From a bacterium (GTDB lineage: Bacteria > Desulfobacterota > Desulfobulbia > Desulfobulbales > Desulfobulbaceae), in the NCBI GenBank assembly GCA_030538155.1, contig JAUNUN010000019.1:2874-48280 (forward strand): DNA of 45,407 bases, read 5' to 3'. Position 1 is the stretch's first letter, and every line of letters starts with the position of its first letter. The notes under the pieces are model-generated. The model was not told the origin of the DNA. It saw only the letters and a list, made by a program, of their open reading frames with translations, and ran no database searches. Position numbers and translations under genes: made by a program. Of this stretch, positions 25,411 to 32,339 are shown in pieces.

Positions 25411-25746
25411 TCAAACCTTGAGGTTCTTCACCAAGACCTTGGTCAGGGCCACTTGCACCTGATAGGCCTCCTGCAGCGCATTCCAGATGGTATCTTGGCC
25501 AAGCACGGAATAGCGCCCCTTCTTCACCGCTGCGGCAAGGGCTGCTTCGTCTTTGCCGCTTATCCGTTTATCGGAAACGATGCTCAACCAGTCCTTTTCG
25601 TACAAAGATTCCAGTTTGCGCAGGTCTTTGTTCAGTGAGCGGATGGCTTTCTGCGTGGCGGCAAGGGCCTTGGTTTGATCGATAATCCGGTCGCACAAGT
25701 CCTGCATTGCCAGCAGTTTTTTCAGATCTGTTTCAGGAAGTGGCAT
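25411..25746 (-). CDS. Small helical protein, DUF4298-like
   Basis: A 111-residue, predicted all-helical cytoplasmic protein. The C-terminal KKGRYSVLGQDTIWNALQEA resembles the GVLSED-VYNLL segment of DUF4298 proteins, and the upstream LNKDLRKLESLYEKDWLS fits the same family's helix and YxxxxW region. The function of DUF4298 is unknown. The ATG at 25746 is preferred because homology-like sequence starts there. An ATG 51 bases earlier adds residues without support, and no strong ribosome binding site marks either. The family assignment is tentative. Confidence 0.7.
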   Translation of the reverse strand: MPLPETDLKKLLAMQDLCDRIIDQTKALAATQKAIRSLNKDLRKLESLYEKDWLSIVSDKRISGKDEAALAAAVKKGRYSVLGQDTIWNALQEAYQVQVALTKVLVKNLKV

Positions 25747-25816
25747 AGTTTTTTTGTACCTTGTAGATAGGGGGGGTGAAGCGACGCAATGCTGCATTTC
25801 AGGCCAAGCAGCGACA

Positions 25817-25862
25817 ACTTCAGTTCCAGAACAAAGAAAGGGCTTTATTCTGGAACTGGAAG
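25817..25862 (+). repeat. Palindromic repeat, copy E (terminal repeats only)
   Basis: The two terminal repeats, ACTTCAGTTCCAGAACAAAG (25817-25836) and CTTTATTCTGGAACTGGAAG (25843-25862), are separated by only 6 bases, giving a near-perfect hairpin. The core of the element is deleted. It lies 3' of the flavodoxin-fold reductase gene and has no T-run. Confidence 0.8.
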
Positions 25863-25903
25863 CAGGCCAAAAGCTGTCGGCAACTCTCTTGCCGGCCGAC
25901 CGA

Positions 25904-26560
25904 TCAGGGATTGTTCAACTTGCCGACGACCAGATCTTCGCCCAGTTGCCGGGCACTGGCACAGTCACGGTCGAAATGCGCCTCGCGGTAGGCCTTCTTT
26001 TCCTCACCCGTGGCATTGGCTTCATACAGGCTGTAGTCGTTGTACTGGGTGGTGTTGTTTGCCAAAACCATGGTGCAGGAACCGAATTCCCGCGCCAAGG
26101 TATCCCGGGTGCGACCAAAATTGACATCGTAGCCGGCGCTTGTCCATATGTCGTCGGTCACATTCATGGTGTAGATCAGGCCCACCGGAATACGCCGGGG
26201 GAAGTGGCTCTTGGTGTAATCCGCATAGTTGAGATAGGGAAAACACAGACGCTCGATCAGGGCACGGCAGGCCGCGCTTTCGCTGCCAAAATAGATGGGG
26301 CTGGCGATGAGCAGGCCATCAATATCGCGCACCTTTTCCAACACGGGCCGCAGATCATCCTTGACCGCGCAGACAATGGGTCGCTCCCTGTCCAGTCGTT
26401 TGCAGGAAAAGCAACTGATGCAGCCCGAAAACTGCATCTTGTACAGGTTGAATAATTCCACCTCGGCTCCCTTTGCCTGTGCACCTTCAATGGCATGGCT
26501 AAGCATGGTGGCCGAATTGCCCTTCAAACGCGGACTGCCGTTAAATGCAAGAATCTTCAT
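25904..26560 (-). CDS. Flavodoxin-fold NAD(P)H-dependent FMN reductase
   Basis: A 218-residue flavoprotein of the NADPH-dependent FMN reductase / iron-sulfur flavoprotein type. The FMN phosphate loop is FNGSPRLKGNSATML (residues 6-20). A GCISCFSCKR segment near residue 47 carries three Cys, as in iron-sulfur flavoproteins (usually CX2CX2C with more ligands), so a cluster is possible but not certain. IASPIYFGSESA is the second flavin loop. The ATG at 26560 is chosen because the conserved MKILAFNGSPR begins there; the frame extends 27 codons upstream without homology. Likely roles are redox defence or electron transfer; substrate unknown. Confidence 0.88.
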   Translation of the reverse strand: MKILAFNGSPRLKGNSATMLSHAIEGAQAKGAEVELFNLYKMQFSGCISCFSCKRLDRERPIVCAVKDDLRPVLEKVRDIDGLLIASPIYFGSESAACRALIERLCFPYLNYADYTKSHFPRRIPVGLIYTMNVTDDIWTSAGYDVNFGRTRDTLAREFGSCTMVLANNTTQYNDYSLYEANATGEEKKAYREAHFDRDCASARQLGEDLVVGKLNNP

Positions 26561-26693
26561 GTCTATTGTACCTTTCTTTTCGTGGATGAGCTCAAACTGA
26601 ACGGTTTGATGTAATTGAGTGCAATTGTGTAGAAGTTGCACAAGTGAGTTTTGCTGGCGTTCAGCGGGTCAAATGATCAAGTAATAAAGGATG

Positions 26694-27383
26694 TTATCTG
26701 AAGTTGGTAATAATTTTTTCATTGATGCAGCTACGCAGGAAACGATTCATTTTTTCCATGTCATTTGATGAATAAAACTCCAACATCAGCTCGTTAAATT
26801 CAAGCTGCCGCTTTACCGGCACATTGATGACCGGATAGCCTTCATTGAGTAGAATTCCATTCATCATAAATCGGCCCATTCTTTTGTTCACATCCCAAAA
26901 AAACTGGGCTCGTGCCATTTTTAAAAAAGCAGCCATGGCCTTGTCATACACATCGGTGATTGCCTCTACTTCTTTTTCGGTTTGCAACCAAAGCTCGTCG
27001 AGGTGTTCAGGTGGCGGCGGCTCATAGCTGGAGCCACTGATAGAGACATTGCCTGATCGAAACACACCCCATGCAAAGGCCTCTTCTTTAGCAGCTATGC
27101 TATGCAGCTTGAGGGCGACTGATTTTGTAAAATAAAAACTGTTGTGATCGCTCAATTCAAAAATACGCTTCCATGTATTGGCCTGATTGATGACCATGTT
27201 TTGATCGCTAATCCGGTGGCCACCTACCGTTATACCGTCAAGAATGGTTTGCACTTCCGGCAAAGTGATTGCAACCCCTTCAAGGTTCACCGCTTCGCAT
27301 ACCAGGGCCGGCACTTCACGGATGGCTAAATATTGAGCCATCCGCTTATTTGGCTTCATGTTCCAGTAGGTGTCTGCGATCAT
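26694..27383 (-). CDS. Fic-domain protein with altered catalytic motif
   Basis: A 229-residue Fic-fold protein. Fic enzymes usually attach AMP to target hydroxyls through the motif HPFX(D/E)GNGRXXR. Here the loop reads QFFWDVNKRMGR (160-171): the catalytic His is Gln and the first Gly is Val, while Asp164, Asn166, Arg168 and Arg171 remain. The N-terminal helix has NLEG (33-36) where the inhibitory (S/T)XXXE(G/N) motif would be. So it may be inactive, or use a different chemistry. Composition is somewhat AT-richer than its neighbours. No antitoxin gene is adjacent. Confidence 0.82.
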   Translation of the reverse strand: MIADTYWNMKPNKRMAQYLAIREVPALVCEAVNLEGVAITLPEVQTILDGITVGGHRISDQNMVINQANTWKRIFELSDHNSFYFTKSVALKLHSIAAKEEAFAWGVFRSGNVSISGSSYEPPPPEHLDELWLQTEKEVEAITDVYDKAMAAFLKMARAQFFWDVNKRMGRFMMNGILLNEGYPVINVPVKRQLEFNELMLEFYSSNDMEKMNRFLRSCINEKIITNFR

Positions 27384-27536
27384 TATGTTTTTGTGAAGAT
27401 ACGCGCCTGATGTTTAGGAACTCTGTGGGTGGGTGGCTGGTAAGGTAAAGCGCTGACCGGCCTCCCGGCCCTTGCTGTATTGTTTGGATAAATGGCTATA
27501 AGCTGAGCACTATTCGTGCATCAAGCATGCCGGCTC

Positions 27537-28250
27537 TCACCGAATGGCGCAGACACCATCCTTACACATACCCGCTTCAGCAGATGCGCTGTCCTGCGGT
27601 TCACCGGAGGTCGATTGTGGTGTAAGTTGTGCCTGCTGCTCACGCAGCACCTGCACAAACTCTTCCACACGGCGCGCACCCGGCAGGGCCACCTGCCCGT
27701 TAATCAGATAATAGGGTACGCCGCTGATTTCGCGCTCCTTCGCCGCCTGCTCATCGGCGCGCACTTCGTCAGTAAAGCGGTCGCCGGCGAGTACGGCGTC
27801 CACTTCTTCTGCTACCAGGCCCGCTTCAATTGCCAGCGCTCGCAAGATTTGCTGATCGCCGATGTCTTGCCCTTCGGTGAAAAAGGCACGAAAAAAGCGC
27901 TCCTTCACCTCGCCGCCGATGCCATGCTGCTTTGCCAGGTGAACCAGGCGATGCGCATCAAAGGTGTTGCCGGGTTTTGCAATTCGCCACTGGAAATCCA
28001 GGCCGACACGGCGCGCATCCAGCTCTTCGTGCATGAGCATGCCGATGGCCTGACTCTTGTTGAAGCCATACATCTTTTGCAGCACATCCGGCAAAGGCGC
28101 GCCAAAGCTGCGTGGAGCGGCAGGGTCCAGCTCAAAGCTGCGCCACTCGATGACCGCGTCGATGCCGGTTTGTTCCAGCGCCAGCTCCAGCTTGCGCTTA
28201 CCGATATAGCAGAACGGACAAATAATGTCGGACCAGATATCTATTTTCAT
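27537..28250 (-). CDS. DsbA-family oxidoreductase, FrnE-like
   Basis: A 237-residue thioredoxin-fold protein of the DsbA/FrnE branch, with the CPFC redox motif at Cys11-Cys14 in DIICPFCYIGKRKLE. No signal peptide is visible, so it should be cytoplasmic, unlike classical DsbA. GVPYYLINGQVALPGARR near 186-203 contains the cis-Pro loop. The tail ends in CKDGVCAIR with two more Cys. The ATG at 28250 follows GGAAGGAATCAAT; longer in-frame extensions lack a ribosome binding site. FrnE-like proteins are thought to act as thiol oxidoreductases in oxidative stress; the client here is unknown. Confidence 0.92.
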   Translation of the reverse strand: MKIDIWSDIICPFCYIGKRKLELALEQTGIDAVIEWRSFELDPAAPRSFGAPLPDVLQKMYGFNKSQAIGMLMHEELDARRVGLDFQWRIAKPGNTFDAHRLVHLAKQHGIGGEVKERFFRAFFTEGQDIGDQQILRALAIEAGLVAEEVDAVLAGDRFTDEVRADEQAAKEREISGVPYYLINGQVALPGARRVEEFVQVLREQQAQLTPQSTSGEPQDSASAEAGMCKDGVCAIR

Positions 28251-28389
28251 ATTGATTCCTTCCAGCGTTGAAATAGGAAGATTAAATTCGGTGGTGAGAT
28301 GGTGTTTTTCCATTTCCGAACAAAAGGGCAACCGGCTGTGAACCCAGACCCGTTGCAGTTCATTTAGCGCGGCGGATTGAGCCCTGCTG

Positions 28390-29307
28390 TTATGATGACT
28401 TTTTTCTGTGCAGCTCGTCATGGCAAACGGTGCATACGGTAATCAGATTGCTCTCCGTATTTTCACCTCCTTTGGCATGGTGTTTTTCATGGTGCAATTC
28501 CAAGTGGCGAGGGTCTGATCTGTTCCATTCTTCGTGAGACCAATTACAGAGGATACATTTGTAACTGTCCCTGCGGAGTACCTCTCTTTTTACCTGGTCT
28601 GGTATACGTCGGTCATGTTCGGGGCTTTGTCGGTCAGCTTCAAGGAGATGCATGCCTACTTCAAGATCCGGGCGGCCTGTATTTTGAGTGACAACAGGCC
28701 AGCCGAATTCAGTACGTAACTCTCTAATTCTTCTTGCCCATTCCGATTTGTCCTTTGCTAAATACTTCAATTCTTCACCGGTTACTTTCTGACCGACGTT
28801 TGCTCTCAGATATTTCAATATTTTGTCACGGACGGAAATGTTTTCTCTTCTAATCTCATTGGCAAGGTTCCAGCGATGGGCCGCATCTCTGTCTTGATGG
28901 AGGGAAAGCAAAATATAGTCGGAAGGCCCCATTGATGTGACGTCGATATTCGGAAGAGGGAATTCGTTTTCTTTCGCCATTTGTCCGGCTGTCAGGCCGC
29001 TGACAATCGACCAACCGAACTGTACTTTTAACTCTCGAACTCTTCGGGCGTATTCTTGGATACCGGATACGACAAGCAATTCATCTCCGCTTATGATTAC
29101 TCCGGGATATTTTTGAAGATAATACAGTATTCGTTCTCTGGCGCTTCTTGCAACGGAAGGTGGAATAAGAAATTTCCCAAGATCACGCAAAGAGTTAAAG
29201 CAAGCGACAAGAGAAAGCACTTTGTTCCGTAAGCTGTCGGATTGTAATTCCTGTTCAAAATTGGTTAATAGTTCCTGTAGTTCTTTTCTGATTCTTTCAG
29301 ATTTCAT
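28390..29307 (-). CDS. HNH endonuclease with duplicated DNA-binding domain, probable restriction enzyme
   Basis: A 305-residue protein with a C-terminal HNH nuclease: Cys251/Cys254, the LELHHEKHHAKGGENTESN core (269-287) and Cys292/Cys295. The N-terminal part holds two copies of a winged-helix-like unit, 56-103 (RERILYYLQKYPGVIISGDE ... RRVRELKVQFGWSIV) and 158-208 (RDKILKYLRANVGQKVTGEE ... RRIRELRTEFGWPVV). Two specificity modules could read a palindromic or bipartite site. Its start overlaps the vsr stop (ATGA), and the methyltransferase gene is just upstream, so it is most likely the restriction partner of this modification enzyme. The recognition sequence is unknown. Confidence 0.88.
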   Translation of the reverse strand: MKSERIRKELQELLTNFEQELQSDSLRNKVLSLVACFNSLRDLGKFLIPPSVARSARERILYYLQKYPGVIISGDELLVVSGIQEYARRVRELKVQFGWSIVSGLTAGQMAKENEFPLPNIDVTSMGPSDYILLSLHQDRDAAHRWNLANEIRRENISVRDKILKYLRANVGQKVTGEELKYLAKDKSEWARRIRELRTEFGWPVVTQNTGRPDLEVGMHLLEADRQSPEHDRRIPDQVKREVLRRDSYKCILCNWSHEEWNRSDPRHLELHHEKHHAKGGENTESNLITVCTVCHDELHRKKSS

Positions 29308-29735
29308 ACCGGGTATTTATTCTCTTGGCATCTTCCGAGAAACGAAAGGAGCTTGTTCTTTAGATGGTTCGTATCCTTTACTTCGCAGGCCCATACGGTC
29401 AATACATCCCATCCTAATTCTTTTAGCGCATTAACTGTCGCTTCATCTCTTGCGATGTTTTTATCTAATTTATCGCGCCAAAATTCTTCATTTGTTGTGG
29501 GTCGTTGAGAGCGTGAACAATCTGCATGTCCATGCCAAAAGCAGCCATGGACAAAGATTATTTTTCCGTATTTCGGCAGTACGATATCGGGCTTGCCGGG
29601 TAAGTCTTTTCTGTGGAGCCTGAATCTGAACCCCAAACTGTGAAGCAGTGAGCGAACGGCTATTTCCGGTTTGGTGTTTTTGCCGCTTACGCGCGACATA
29701 ATTTGGCTTCGCTTTTCTCTTGAGAAGACGTCCAT
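29304..29735 (-). CDS. vsr: Very short patch repair endonuclease
   Basis: A 143-residue Vsr, which nicks next to T:G mismatches created when 5-methylcytosine deaminates, starting repair to C:G. The family signature is complete: SRVSGKNTKPEIAVRSLLHS, GKPDIVLPKYGKIIFVHGCF with Asp50 as metal ligand, and the WHGHADC zinc segment. It overlaps the end of the methyltransferase gene by 49 bases in another frame and the HNH gene by 4. The overlap with a C5-methyltransferase fits its job of cleaning up after that enzyme. Confidence 0.96.
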   Translation of the reverse strand: MDVFSREKRSQIMSRVSGKNTKPEIAVRSLLHSLGFRFRLHRKDLPGKPDIVLPKYGKIIFVHGCFWHGHADCSRSQRPTTNEEFWRDKLDKNIARDEATVNALKELGWDVLTVWACEVKDTNHLKNKLLSFLGRCQENKYPV

Positions 29736-30949
29736 TGCCCGTATTTTTGATCAAGTAGTAATCTCACAACATCCGCTACGCGTGCTGCGAGTAACGGCGG
29801 CACGGCATTGCCGATTTGTTTGGCTATCTCTATTTTGGAACCCAAAAACTTGAAATCATCAGGGAAGCTTTGAAATCGCGCCGCCTCCCGATGGGTAATC
29901 GGCCTGTGTTGTTCAGGATGCAAATAGCGTCCCTTTTCGGGTTTGAAAAATTCGGTGCGTATCGTTACCGACGGCTTGTCCCACCAAAGCCTGCCGAACA
30001 GGTCCGTTCCGCCTGATTTTTTTCTAATCCAGCACTTTGGGGTTAATTCCGGAGCGATTCTTTGGAGATCAAACCGATTCATGCCCTCTCGCGGAATTGC
30101 TCGATATCTTTTGCGACTTAATTCTGTGGGAGTTCTACCAAAATGTAAGTTCAACGGAGGTGGGACATCTCTTATTTCCGTTCCTTCGGGTGGCGGCAAA
30201 TCGGCAACAGCGTCTCTTACGGTTTTCCATTTCCGAGGCGTTGACAGGTATTCCTCGTTATTAAAAGGCAGCGTCAATAGCTTGCCGTTGCCATCAGGGT
30301 TAAAATGGGTTTTCCGAGGTGGAAACAGCATAGAAGGATCGGCGAATTTACAGCCTATAATAAACGCCCTGGTACGAGTTTGTGGAACCCCGTAATCAGC
30401 AGCAATTAATTTGTCCTGCCAAACCATAAATCCGAGAGACCTTGCCGCTTCAACTATTTCACCATGCTCGAAGGTGCCGAGCAGCTGAGGCACATTCTCC
30501 ATAACAAAAATTGAAGCCTCTGAGCGCTCAACAACCTCTAAGTATGGTCGCCACAATTCTTTACGGGGGTCGTTTTCCCGATTTTTATTTAAGAGGCTGA
30601 AGCCTTGACATGGAGGGCCACCGATAACAACGTCAGCCTTTGGAATCTCTATTTGTTTTTGTTCCAATATTTCGACAATGTCGCCAACTATACAAGTATG
30701 GCCGAAGTTTGCATTGTAGGTATCACCGCAAAATTGATTAAAGTCGTTTGCCCAAACAGATTGGAAGGGCTGTCCGAAAACCTCTGAAAAACCCAACGAC
30801 ATCCCCCCGGCACCACAGAAAAGATCAATCAGGCGATAGGTTTGCCGATTTTGCAACAATTCACCGGAACAACGAGAGTGGTACGTCGCTTCGTCTTCTC
30901 TTAAAACAAGAGATTTATCAATCTTTATTGTATTTTCAATATTATACAT
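29687..30949 (-). CDS. DNA (cytosine-5-)-methyltransferase
   Basis: A 420-residue C5-cytosine methyltransferase. Motif I is LIDLFCGAGGMSLGF (40-54), motif IV has the catalytic Cys114 in GGPPCQGFS, motif VI is MENVPQ, motif VIII is QTRTRAFIIG and motif X is QIGNAVPPL. The target-recognition region lies between about residues 230 and 340. It leads a three-gene minus-strand unit with vsr and the HNH endonuclease. The island is visibly AT-richer than the rest of the window, which suggests recent horizontal transfer. The target sequence cannot be read from the protein. Confidence 0.96.
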   Translation of the reverse strand: MYNIENTIKIDKSLVLREDEATYHSRCSGELLQNRQTYRLIDLFCGAGGMSLGFSEVFGQPFQSVWANDFNQFCGDTYNANFGHTCIVGDIVEILEQKQIEIPKADVVIGGPPCQGFSLLNKNRENDPRKELWRPYLEVVERSEASIFVMENVPQLLGTFEHGEIVEAARSLGFMVWQDKLIAADYGVPQTRTRAFIIGCKFADPSMLFPPRKTHFNPDGNGKLLTLPFNNEEYLSTPRKWKTVRDAVADLPPPEGTEIRDVPPPLNLHFGRTPTELSRKRYRAIPREGMNRFDLQRIAPELTPKCWIRKKSGGTDLFGRLWWDKPSVTIRTEFFKPEKGRYLHPEQHRPITHREAARFQSFPDDFKFLGSKIEIAKQIGNAVPPLLAARVADVVRLLLDQKYGQWTSSQEKSEAKLCRA

Positions 30950-31045
30950 GATTAGTTGAGCCTTGTTCGGAGATCCTCTTTAGGATTTAAGGATTCTACC
31001 GTTTGGGCGAAAATTGAATCTCCGTAATTATTGAGTTGCTGAGCC

Positions 31046-31120
31046 ATCTCAAATCTCAGTCGTGTCGGCTACTGTTTTTAGCATCTTCGGTCTCGGCAGT
31101 GGCCTGCGTGTGCACAGGTC
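31046..31120 (-). repeat. Possible decayed MITE-like repeat, copy I
   Basis: GTGTCGGCT and GCCTGCGT lie about 40 bases apart, as in the reverse complement of the family consensus, with TCAAA upstream. The rest has diverged and no terminal repeats are clear. It abuts the thiM stop codon at 31121. The assignment is weak. Confidence 0.35.
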
Positions 31121-32032
31121 CTACTCTAACACTACCTCCACCTTTGCCGTACCCTCCAACCGCTCTAACCGATACATACCATCGATCAGATGGTTGCGGA
31201 AGCCGGCGTTGCCACCCTCTTGTTGTTCTGTAAGGGCGTTCGCGCGTTCACCGCAGATACCCATGGCGGCAAGGCCTGCAAGGCCGGCATAGCGCAGATT
31301 GTCTTCCTTGTTGCCGTCTGCAGTGTAGGCCACTGCCGCATAGGCGGCCAAGAGTGCGCTAAGCATACAGCCGCTGCCGGTCACCGTTTGCATGGCGGCG
31401 CAGCCGTTATTGCACACAAAGGCGGGGCCATTCGCTCCGGCAACTACATCCTGTGCGCCGCTGATCACTACGACTGTGCCGCTGCCGTTGCTGTTTTTAC
31501 TGGTGCTGCGGGCAAGTTCACGGGCAATCTGTATGCGGCCCTGCAGACCATCTGCAAGGTCGCTTTCTTTCGCGTCTACTCCCTTGGTAGCGCCCGTGCC
31601 AAGACCGATTGATGGCGAGGCCAGGGCCTTGATCTCCGAAATATTGCCGCGAATAAGCGCAATGTGATGCTCGCGCAGCAAGGCTTGAGCCGTACTGGTG
31701 CGAAACCTGGTTGCGCCCACGCCCACCGGGTCGAGCACGATGGGAATGCCTCGCTTGTCGGCGCTTGCAGCGGCGAGATGCATGCTCCTCACCGTGCGCG
31801 AGTTGAGGGTGCCTAGGTTGATGAGCAGGGCTCCGGCAATGGCGGTCATCTCGGCCGCCTCTTCTTCGGCATCCGCCATGACGGGCGATGCGCCGCAGGC
31901 CAGAAGCAGGTTGGCCACATCGTTGACCGTGACATAGTTGGTGATGCAGTGCACCAGCGGCCGACCTGCGCGCAGACGCTCCAGCCAGGGCTGGAGCTTG
32001 CCTGCCAGGGACTTGGGATCTTCCTTCACCAT
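31121..32032 (-). CDS. thiM: Hydroxyethylthiazole kinase
   Basis: A 303-residue ThiM, which phosphorylates 4-methyl-5-(2-hydroxyethyl)thiazole in thiamine salvage. Recognisable segments are PLVHCITNYVTVNDVANLLL near the N-terminus, MADAEEEAAEM, LDPVGVGATRFR, and the ATP-site TGSGCMLSALLAAYAAV. It is slightly longer than usual because of an insert around GATKGVDAKESDLADGLQGR. No other thiamine gene and no obvious thi-box (TPP riboswitch) are adjacent, so it appears as a stand-alone salvage gene. The Cys/Lys microprotein gene lies just upstream. Confidence 0.95.
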   Translation of the reverse strand: MVKEDPKSLAGKLQPWLERLRAGRPLVHCITNYVTVNDVANLLLACGASPVMADAEEEAAEMTAIAGALLINLGTLNSRTVRSMHLAAASADKRGIPIVLDPVGVGATRFRTSTAQALLREHHIALIRGNISEIKALASPSIGLGTGATKGVDAKESDLADGLQGRIQIARELARSTSKNSNGSGTVVVISGAQDVVAGANGPAFVCNNGCAAMQTVTGSGCMLSALLAAYAAVAYTADGNKEDNLRYAGLAGLAAMGICGERANALTEQQEGGNAGFRNHLIDGMYRLERLEGTAKVEVVLE

Positions 32033-32038
32033 ATCTCC

Positions 32039-32176
32039 CTATTTCTTATCTTTTTTCTTCTTCTTGCCTTTCTTGTCCTTCTTTTTCTTTTCTTTCTTCT
32101 CTCCCCTCAAGGGGCAGTCCTTGCATTTCTTGCCTGTTTTTTTGTACTTCTCGCAGCACTTGTCTTTTGTAGCCAT
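32039..32176 (-). CDS. Cys- and Lys-rich microprotein (45 aa)
   Basis: The frame starting at ATG 32176, with GGGAG seven bases upstream, encodes 45 residues. The first half has four cysteines in CCEKYKKTGKKCKDCP, a spacing that could bind a metal. The second half is almost pure Lys with some Asp, Glu and Gly. No transmembrane span or signal is present. I do not know a named family, although short CC...CKxCP proteins seem to recur in Desulfobacterota. It ends 6 bases before the thiM start and is probably co-transcribed with it. A nucleic-acid-binding or metal-handling role is guesswork. Confidence 0.6.
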   Translation of the reverse strand: MATKDKCCEKYKKTGKKCKDCPLRGEKKEKKKKDKKGKKKKKDKK

Positions 32177-32296
32177 GACTGGTCTCCCGAGTTGTTGCGC
32201 AGGAATGCTCTTTTCCCGCTGATGAATAGAGCATAAAAATGCGGCCATCTGCGCCCATGTCAAGCAAGTACGCATCACTCAGCAGCCTTGAAACCG

Positions 32297-32339
32297 ATTA
32301 CTCCAGTTCCAAGTCACCTTTGCTGTGGAACTGAAATTA
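32297..32339 (+). repeat. Palindromic repeat, copy F (terminal repeats only), ending in a stop codon
   Basis: ATTACTCCAGTTCCAAG at the left and GTGGAACTGAAATTA at the right are inverted copies of the family termini with little between them. TA stands at both ends. The right end (TTA, 32337-32339) is the TAA stop codon of the PPDK-like gene. Confidence 0.65.
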
